Positions 7,843 through 12,253 of a stretch of DNA of 12,253 bases are shown piece after piece. Each line of letters starts with the position of its first letter. Within the stretch, counting starts at the first letter, position 1. Both the position numbers and the translations under genes were made by a program. The notes beneath the pieces are model-generated. The model searched no databases. It worked only from the letters and a program-made list of their open reading frames with translations, and was not told where the DNA came from. The stretch comes from JABJPE01 sp036340215 (GTDB taxonomy: Bacteria; Pseudomonadota; Gammaproteobacteria; Comchoanobacterales; Comchoanobacteraceae): assembly GCA_036340215.1 (NCBI GenBank), contig JAYYZF010000007.1, positions 1 to 12,253 on the forward strand. The letters run 5' to 3'.

Positions 7843-8518
7843 GCTTGAATTTTAAGGCTGAGAACAAGTCAAAATCGTCTGTACCAACAGATATATATGG
7901 AAGAATTTTATTCACATTATCCAAAGCTAAGCTATATTTTTTTGTTCTGTAATACTCGGCAATTAACAAAGATAAAACCTTTTTATTTTCAGGCTCATGC
8001 TCTATAACAATATTAGCTATCTTAATATTTTTATCTGATAGTTTTTTATTAATCCGGTAATCCACCTCTAGAATAATTTCCATTACTTTAGTTTTGTAAG
8101 AGCCATTAATATCAGCGGTGCCAATAATATTTCTTGCTAATAGATATTTGCCTTGGCTTAAGTATATTCTAGCAAGTAAAACCTTAAGTTTATTGTTATA
8201 AGGGTAAAGATTTATACGTTGCTTCAAAATTTCCTCAACTTTTGCTGTTGAGCGTATATCATCTTGAATATCAACTATTTTATCGTGATTTTTTTTGTAG
8301 AAATAATATTTATCTAGTTTATCGTAATAACCTATTTTCGAATATATCAAGGAAGTGCTAATGAATATAAATATACATAATGCTATTTTAATATGGTTAC
8401 TCTCAAAAACATAATTTTTATCTGCTATTTTTATAAAAAATGGATTTATATTTTTTTGAAAAAGTAAAAAAACTATCAAGAAGCTCAGAGTTATAATCAT
8501 TAGGATCAATAAAAACAT
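7814..8518 (-). CDS. Membrane-anchored TPR protein, CcmI/CycH-like architecture
   Basis: A 234-residue protein without a confident family assignment. Visible: a hydrophobic segment at residues 2-20, a short basic/polar stretch, a second hydrophobic segment at about 43-60, then a soluble helical part with tetratricopeptide-like units such as LARIYLSQGKYLLA (115-128) and LIAEYYRTKKYSLA (about 189-202). Two N-terminal membrane spans followed by C-terminal TPRs is the layout of CcmI/CycH, the apocytochrome c chaperone, but that is only an architectural resemblance; a generic periplasmic TPR scaffold is equally possible. The ATG directly abuts the rluB stop (TAGATG) with AGGAGAG just upstream inside rluB, so the two are surely cotranscribed and probably coupled. 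The 3' end overlaps coaBC tail to tail. Base composition is even more AT-rich than its neighbours. Confidence 0.8.
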   Translation of the reverse strand: MFLLILMIITLSFLIVFLLFQKNINPFFIKIADKNYVFESNHIKIALCIFIFISTSLIYSKIGYYDKLDKYYFYKKNHDKIVDIQDDIRSTAKVEEILKQRINLYPYNNKLKVLLARIYLSQGKYLLARNIIGTADINGSYKTKVMEIILEVDYRINKKLSDKNIKIANIVIEHEPENKKVLSLLIAEYYRTKKYSLALDNVNKILPYISVGTDDFDLFSALKFKLNSKLKGNY

Positions 8519-9235
8519 CTATCTCTCCTGAATGAAATCCGTGTACTCATAAGTACCAGGTTTAATTCTTAGTGGTAATTTGTATTTACCATAAGAGACT
8601 CTTATCAACTTACTCACGTTCATATTCTGTGTTGCTATAAGGCGCCTAATAATTCTATTCTTACCAGAAGATATAGTTACTCTATACCAACTGTTACTAG
8701 CTAACGTTCTTAAGTGCGAGATATTATCAAATCTTGCAAAACCATCATGAAGCCTCACACCCGCTTTCAATTTAGCTAACTGCTGCTGTGATAGTTCCGC
8801 AGAAACCCTAATTTTGTACACTCTTGGTATTTTATGTTTCGGGTGCATTAATTTATTTGCATAGTCACCGTTTGTGGTAAATAGTAGTAGCCCTTGGCTA
8901 TTAATATCTAATCGCCCTACCATCACCCAACGTGAACCTGGGGGTAATAATGGTAACTTATCAAAAACTGTATTACGATGATCCGGATCAGATACTGTGC
9001 ATATTTCACCAACAGGCTTATTATACATTATTATCTCATCTTTACTCTTTTCTAAGGAAACAATCTTATTATCGATAACTATGGTCTCGTTACCTTCTAT
9101 CCGATCACCAAGAACAGCTATTTTTCCGTTTATAGTAATTTTTCCTGATATTATACTGTTTTCAATTTTACGTCTTGAACCATAACCAAGATCAGCTAAT
9201 ACTTTTTGGAGTCTTTTGGGAGATTTTTTATCCAT
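8519..9235 (-). CDS. rluB: 23S rRNA pseudouridine synthase, RluB type
   Basis: Isomerises a uridine of 23S rRNA (U2605 in E. coli, near the peptidyl transferase centre) to pseudouridine. It is 238 residues: an N-terminal S4 RNA-binding domain (about 8-66, RLQKVLADLGYGSRRKIE) and a RsuA/RluB catalytic domain with YNKPVGEICT, TVFDKLPLL and the catalytic Asp110 in VGRLDINSQGLLLFT, then LMHP and the C-terminal SSGKNRIIRRL and LIRVSYGK blocks. These match RluB better than RsuA, RluE or RluF. It lacks the long basic tail of E. coli RluB (about 290 residues). The start is fixed by an in-frame TAG two codons upstream (9239-9241); the only AGGA is 1 base from the ATG, too close to work normally. It is transcribed divergently from yciB and cotranscribed with the TPR gene. 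Confidence 0.93.
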   Translation of the reverse strand: MDKKSPKRLQKVLADLGYGSRRKIENSIISGKITINGKIAVLGDRIEGNETIVIDNKIVSLEKSKDEIIMYNKPVGEICTVSDPDHRNTVFDKLPLLPPGSRWVMVGRLDINSQGLLLFTTNGDYANKLMHPKHKIPRVYKIRVSAELSQQQLAKLKAGVRLHDGFARFDNISHLRTLASNSWYRVTISSGKNRIIRRLIATQNMNVSKLIRVSYGKYKLPLRIKPGTYEYTDFIQER

Positions 9236-9240
9236 ATCCT

Positions 9241-9269
9241 AGTATAAGCACTTAGCTGAAAAATTTGAA
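9241..9269 (-). promoter_or_regulatory. Possible rluB promoter giving a leaderless mRNA
   Basis: On the minus strand TTCAAA (9264-9269; four of six -35 positions) and TATACT (9241-9246; five of six -10 positions) are separated by 17 bases. The -10 ends only 5 bases before the rluB ATG, so the transcript would start at or next to the ATG. Tentative, as the region is AT-rich. Confidence 0.35.
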
Positions 9270-9296
9270 TATTAAATTACTAATTAATAAAACTTA

Positions 9297-9305
9297 TGTT
9301 AATAT
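9297..9305 (+). promoter_or_regulatory. Possible extended -10 of yciB-bolA
   Basis: TGT followed by TAATAT (9300-9305), inside a perfect 14-base palindrome (9299-9312). The candidate -35 (TTACTA, 9277-9282) is poor. A strong ribosome site, AGGAGG (9318-9323), lies 10 bases before the yciB ATG. Confidence 0.35.
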
Positions 9306-9333
9306 ATATTAATATTCAGGAGGCATCTTTTTT

Positions 9334-9876
9334 ATGAACCTACTATTTGATTTTATTCCTATAGCCCTGTTTTTCATATTTTATAAAATTTATAACATTT
9401 ATGTTGCAACTATTGTTGCAATGATAGCCTCATTATTTCAATTATGTTATGTTTGGCTTAAACAAAGAAAAATAGAAAAAACATTACTCATGACTCTCGT
9501 TGCAATTCTTGTTCTTGGTAGTGCTACTCTTATATTCCATAATGATGTCTTTATTAAATGGAAGCCAACTGTAATATACTGGTTTATAAGCTTCTTTATC
9601 TTAACAAAGAGTTTTCTTGGTAAAGGCCCTACCACAAAAGCACTTCTTCAAGATAAGATATTACTAGACGATAAGCGTTGGGTAATAATTGATAATCTAG
9701 TTATTGTGTTTATGGCATTTCTTGGAGCTTTAAACATAACAATTGCTTATAATTACAGCACTAATACTTGGGTTTACTTCAAACTATTTGGCGCGTTGGG
9801 ATTAACACTAATATTCTGTGTTAGTATGTCTTTTTACATTGCTAAATATGCACATGAGATTGAATCAAATGACTAA
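9334..9876 (+). CDS. yciB: Inner membrane-spanning protein YciB (septation protein A)
   Basis: Inner-membrane protein of the YciB/IspA family, linked to septation, cell-envelope synthesis and membrane integrity; its molecular activity is unsettled. It is 180 residues (E. coli 179) with about five hydrophobic spans. Recognisable blocks are FIPIALFFIFYKIYNIYVAT, LGSATLIFHNDVFIKWKPTV (compare GGLTLFFHNDEFIKWKVTV in E. coli), LGALNITIAYNY and the WVYFKLFGALGLTLIF segment near the C-terminus. These leave little doubt. The ATG is preceded by AGGAGG at 10 bases. The stop codon lies inside the start of bolA, so the two form an operon. Confidence 0.95.
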   Translation: MNLLFDFIPIALFFIFYKIYNIYVATIVAMIASLFQLCYVWLKQRKIEKTLLMTLVAILVLGSATLIFHNDVFIKWKPTVIYWFISFFILTKSFLGKGPTTKALLQDKILLDDKRWVIIDNLVIVFMAFLGALNITIAYNYSTNTWVYFKLFGALGLTLIFCVSMSFYIAKYAHEIESND

Positions 9877-10153
9877 TTCTTATCAGCAAGTAAAACCTTG
9901 TAATATCACTAGCGATATTGCATTAAGGCTGCATGAGAATTTTGTAATTAATAAGCTTGAAATTATTGACGAAACAGATTCACACAAAAAACATAAGCAC
10001 TATAATACCGGAAAATCCCATCTTAAACTAGTTATAGAGTCAGTACAGTTAAGCGATATCCCTATCCTTCAAGCACATAGACAAATACATAAAGCATTAG
10101 CTGATTTTTTGCAAAATAACATTCACGCACTTTCAATTAAAATTGTAAAATAA
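9869..10153 (+). CDS. bolA: BolA family protein
   Basis: BolA proteins bind monothiol glutaredoxins, forming [2Fe-2S] complexes, and act in iron-sulfur handling; E. coli BolA also regulates morphology and stress genes. From ATG 9869 it is 94 residues. Family features: an N-terminal helix (DIALRLHENF), the LEIIDETDSHKKHKHY loop matching the family pattern of Asp-Glu-Ser followed by histidines, a KSHLKLVIES strand, the AHRQIHKAL helix, and a C-terminal HALSIKIV with the conserved His86. The frame is open to an ATG at 9818 inside yciB, but 9869 gives a normal family N-terminus and an 8-base overlap with yciB. No strong ribosome site precedes it, consistent with coupling. Whether it is BolA proper or an IbaG-like paralogue cannot be decided by eye. 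Confidence 0.9.
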   Translation: MTNSYQQVKPCNITSDIALRLHENFVINKLEIIDETDSHKKHKHYNTGKSHLKLVIESVQLSDIPILQAHRQIHKALADFLQNNIHALSIKIVK

Positions 10154-10158
10154 CAATA

Positions 10159-10180
10159 CCTTAAGATTTCCTTAAGATTT
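10159..10180 (+). promoter_or_regulatory. PmrA/BasR-type response regulator box (11-bp tandem repeat)
   Basis: Two exact, adjacent copies of CCTTAAGATTT. The core reads CTTAAG (10160-10165), five bases, CTTAAG (10171-10176), an exact match to the known PmrA/BasR operator form YTTAAK-N5-YTTAAK. OmpR/PhoB-class response regulators bind such head-to-tail half-sites one helical turn apart. A -10 (GATAAT, 10185-10190) starts 8 bases after the second core, and the box occupies the -35 position, as in regulator-activated promoters. Confidence 0.65.
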
Positions 10181-10184
10181 TAGT

Positions 10185-10190
10185 GATAAT
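10185..10190 (+). promoter_or_regulatory. -10 element of the BI-1 family gene
   Basis: GATAAT fits TATAAT at five of six positions, 32 bases before the ATG at 10223. No canonical -35 is present; that place is taken by the tandem CTTAAG repeat, suggesting an activator-dependent promoter. GAGGA (10212-10216) is the ribosome site. Confidence 0.5.
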
Positions 10191-10222
10191 ATTTACGAGT
10201 TAAAAATATACGAGGAAAACAA

Positions 10223-11227
10223 ATGTCATTTTTAAGTTCTTTAAATTCATTAACCCAAGAATCATTCATAGATGCGCAGAAGCAGCTCCATGAAGTTATG
10301 CTACTCACATTGGCAAATCTTTTCGTTATGGCGTTAAGTTGTAGTTTAGCAATTTTGCTCTCTTGGCCTCCAGTTCCATTTATACTGAATATAGTCATAA
10401 CTATTACTCTCTTATTTACATTATCATCAAAACTAAAGGCAGCAGTTGAAAACAACGATACAAGCAATCTGCGCTTATTTTATTTCGGACTTTTTTCATG
10501 GATTGGCTATAGCGTTTATCCTTTTATCTATAGTTTTATACTCGTAGTACCAAATGGCGCTTTACTTATGACAATAGCAGCAATTTCAACAATAGTTTTA
10601 ACAGCAACTTTAGCTCTATTCTCATATCTAGAATTTAGAAATAATAATATAGCAACTTATAACTTAGCTAGACCTATTATCTCAAGCTTAGTAATTGGTA
10701 TAATAGCCATAGGACTTCTAAATTTTTTCCTACACATACCAGCACTACTTCTTCTAAAAGGAATTGGCGGTGCATTCTTGTTTAGCATCTTCCTTATGTC
10801 AGATATAACTAGCTATCTTGCAACAAATCAGAATATAACAGACACCAACAGTAAAGAAGCTCACAAAATTGTAGCATCTGGGGCAATTGCTCTGGATATT
10901 ATTAATATCTTTATATCTATTCTTGAGATATTTGCTGCGTGTAAAGATGATAAAAGTAGAGCAAGTATTAGTAATAGTATTGGTAGAATATTCACCTTAT
11001 TTATAGGACCACTAATAGCACTTGGGGCAATATTAGGCATAAACACAATATTCAATAAAAGAAGTTCAGAAGTAACTCCAACTAGTAGTACAGGCAACAT
11101 AGGATCAGGAAACTTTGCATCACGAGGACAAAACCAAGGAAGTTTTTCAGGTACTTATAATGTACTTGGTAGAGGACCTAATAATCAAGCAGTCAACTCA
11201 TCAAATGGAGTAAATCAAACTCTTTAG
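10223..11227 (+). CDS. Bax inhibitor-1 (BI-1/YccA/YetJ) family membrane protein with extra C-terminal span and polar tail
   Basis: A 334-residue multi-span membrane protein. It resembles the BI-1 family: about six or seven hydrophobic segments between residues 25 and 240, an SDI segment with Asp194, and the family's last-helix signature as GAIALDIINIFISILEIF with Asp225 (compare LYLDFINLF). Asp194 and Asp225 may correspond to the aspartate pair that gates calcium leak in Bacillus YetJ. E. coli YccA, in the same family, modulates FtsH proteolysis. Family members usually end soon after that signature at about 210-240 residues; this one adds another span (about 256-276) and a Ser/Asn/Gly/Gln-rich tail (282-334). 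The start has GAGGA 6 bases upstream. Its promoter carries a PmrA-like box. Its stop overlaps the convergent lipoprotein stop by 4 bases. The family call is fairly secure; substrate and role are unknown. Confidence 0.8.
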   Translation: MSFLSSLNSLTQESFIDAQKQLHEVMLLTLANLFVMALSCSLAILLSWPPVPFILNIVITITLLFTLSSKLKAAVENNDTSNLRLFYFGLFSWIGYSVYPFIYSFILVVPNGALLMTIAAISTIVLTATLALFSYLEFRNNNIATYNLARPIISSLVIGIIAIGLLNFFLHIPALLLLKGIGGAFLFSIFLMSDITSYLATNQNITDTNSKEAHKIVASGAIALDIINIFISILEIFAACKDDKSRASISNSIGRIFTLFIGPLIALGAILGINTIFNKRSSEVTPTSSTGNIGSGNFASRGQNQGSFSGTYNVLGRGPNNQAVNSSNGVNQTL

Positions 11228-11466
11228 TTCTGTTTAACTAATAAATCTGGCATAAGATAATTATTTAGATTAGTTGTTGAGCTTGCTTTTGAAATTTTCT
11301 GATCCTTGCGAGCAATTTCCATACCTTTGGCAAGCTTTATTGGCTTCTGCTGATCGCAACTTTTCTCGTAATTATCTGCATGGTAGATATTATTATATCC
11401 AGAACATGAAGATAAACTTATCATAAGAAATATAAATATATTCGAGACATTAAAAACCTTTTTCAT
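11224..11466 (-). CDS. Small lipoprotein resembling the N-terminal segment of BamC
   Basis: An 80-residue protein with a type II signal peptide: basic MKKVF, a hydrophobic stretch at 10-18, and lipobox LSSC with lipidated Cys21. Serine at +2 predicts sorting to the outer membrane. The 60-residue mature part looks disordered. Its order (Cys-Ser, Tyr, Asp-x-Tyr, then KPIKLAKGMEI) resembles the start of mature E. coli BamC, where a similar Tyr-rich stretch leads to PLAELHAPAGMIL. In BamC that flexible segment binds BamD; the two folded BamC domains are absent here. It overlaps the upstream DapA-like gene by ATGA, with AGAGGT (11473-11478) as ribosome site, and dapA-bamC is a conserved gammaproteobacterial pair, which supports the reading. 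The lipoprotein call is firm; BamC relationship is inference. Confidence 0.8.
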   Translation of the reverse strand: MKKVFNVSNIFIFLMISLSSCSGYNNIYHADNYEKSCDQQKPIKLAKGMEIARKDQKISKASSTTNLNNYLMPDLLVKQN

Positions 11467-12253
11467 ACTAAAGACCTCTCAGTTTCTAATTTTAAACTAA
11501 ATTGTTCTAAATCTGATAGCAGAGCATTCAACTCAAGGTGCAAAGTCCGAGGTACTCTAGAAATATTTGATCTAAAGTATGGCTGGACCTGGTTTATACG
11601 ACTCAGGCATAACTTTGTTATGATAGGGTCGTAAGTTTTCTGCAACAAATCTTGTAACCTATCATATTTGTTTCCCACTGTGCTTGCAAGATTATTCTTA
11701 TATTCAAGTTTTAACATGGCTTTATGAATTTTAGGAAGTAAAGCCGCGGTATCTGAAACGGTCCACAAACTATGGTTGGCCGGATAATATTTAAATGTAG
11801 CATCAGTAGTTATTATTGCTTCAAGTTTATCACCAACAATCCTAGTATAAAACTTAAATACATTTTTATCTCTAATATTTTCAACAAGAGCAAAAACATT
11901 AGGATTGCTACATATTTGTGAGAGTACATTTTGTTGTAAATTCCAAAATTTACAGTCTCCGCCAAGCTTAATAAAAATTTTACCATCAAACTTACAACAA
12001 ACTTCTTCCAGAATAACAAGTAATTCATACTGGTTATTTGGTATTTCCTGAGATAGCGTTAGCAATATATTTTGACAACCGCAGGTTTTAGCATGGCTAA
12101 TATTTTCTAATACTTTACTAAAACTGTACGAATTAGTATCGTAAATAAGGTCTAGATGGCCTTTTGATTTACGCTGAAGCTCATTTAACAATGTCTCCTT
12201 TTCATGGTAACTAAGATAGTCAGATTCAGCATATCCTGAGAACATTAAGACAC
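11463..12253 (-). CDS. DapA-like (dihydrodipicolinate synthase fold) protein lacking catalytic residues, 5' end beyond right edge
   Basis: The first ATG in the window is at 12245 (260 residues), but the frame stays open to the edge and the codons before that ATG (Val-Leu) still align with DapA, so the true start is probably outside. Aligned by eye to E. coli DapA: SGYAES with GTTGES, IYDTNSYSFSKVLE with the IAGTGANATAEAI strand, PNVFALVENIRDKN with KNIIGIKEATGNL, and YDPIITKLCLSRI with NPIPVKWACKELG. The catalytic residues are not kept: Schiff-base Lys161 is Val, the Thr-Thr of GTTGES is Gly-Tyr, and the YYN and YNVPSRTG tyrosine and arginine motifs are gone. It is therefore unlikely to make dihydrodipicolinate. 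A four-base overlap couples it to the BamC-like lipoprotein. The alternative is an unrelated protein of similar length, but collinearity and gene order favour the DapA fold. Confidence 0.7.
   Translation of the reverse strand, partial: VLMFSGYAESDYLSYHEKETLLNELQRKSKGHLDLIYDTNSYSFSKVLENISHAKTCGCQNILLTLSQEIPNNQYELLVILEEVCCKFDGKIFIKLGGDCKFWNLQQNVLSQICSNPNVFALVENIRDKNVFKFYTRIVGDKLEAIITTDATFKYYPANHSLWTVSDTAALLPKIHKAMLKLEYKNNLASTVGNKYDRLQDLLQKTYDPIITKLCLSRINQVQPYFRSNISRVPRTLHLELNALLSDLEQFSLKLETERSLV

Noticed and set aside
8148..8195. Two CTTAAG sites within the TPR gene as a second PmrA-like box
   Set aside because: They are about 26 bases apart rather than separated by five bases, and lie within coding sequence.
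9818..9868. Upstream ATG at 9818 as the bolA start
   Set aside because: It would add 17 residues read from inside yciB with no BolA similarity; ATG 9869 gives a normal family N-terminus.
12243..12245. ATG at 12245 as the true start of the DapA-like gene
   Set aside because: The frame is open to the edge, and DapA similarity (GES-like motif a few residues in) implies about 35-40 more N-terminal residues outside the window.

Overview
This is an ordinary stretch of chromosome from an AT-rich bacterium (roughly one third G+C by eye). The gene set (rpsU-yqeY-dnaG-rpoD, yciB, rluB, bolA, dapA/bamC-like genes) is gammaproteobacterial. Low G+C and compact layout suggest Francisella or a relative, but that is a guess from memory, not shown by the sequence. 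I see no mobile element, CRISPR array, rRNA or tRNA.

Layout. 1-1812 (minus) is the first 604 codons of nrdA, the large subunit of class Ia ribonucleotide reductase; it runs off the left edge. 1813-2118 is a divergent control region with a paired NrdR-type operator over the nrdA promoter and a clear sigma-70 promoter for rpsU. 2119-7842 (plus) is a macromolecular-synthesis operon, rpsU-yqeY-dnaG-rpoD, extended by an overlapping coaBC (coenzyme A synthesis). Internal promoters precede dnaG and rpoD. 7814-9235 (minus) holds rluB (23S rRNA pseudouridine synthase) followed directly by a membrane-anchored TPR protein with CcmI-like architecture. Divergent from rluB, 9334-10153 (plus) holds yciB (inner-membrane septation/envelope protein) and an overlapping bolA. 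10223-11227 (plus) is a Bax-inhibitor-1 (BI-1/YccA) family membrane protein with an unusual tail, preceded by a perfect 11-bp tandem repeat matching a PmrA/BasR operator. 11224-12253 (minus) is a two-gene unit: a DapA-fold protein without recognisable catalytic residues (its 5' end is beyond the right edge) and a tiny lipoprotein resembling only the N-terminal peptide of BamC.

Together the genes serve DNA precursor supply (NrdA), replication priming (DnaG), transcription (RpoD), translation and rRNA modification (S21, YqeY, RluB), CoA synthesis (CoaBC), Fe-S/redox regulation (BolA) and envelope functions (YciB, BI-1 protein, TPR protein, lipoprotein). The core genes are textbook. The most interesting parts are the right-hand end (apparently dead DapA paralogue, mini-BamC lipoprotein, and BI-1 protein under a PmrA-like box) and the paired NrdR boxes. 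I found no clear new multi-gene system; the dapA-like/bamC-like remnant pair is the nearest candidate.
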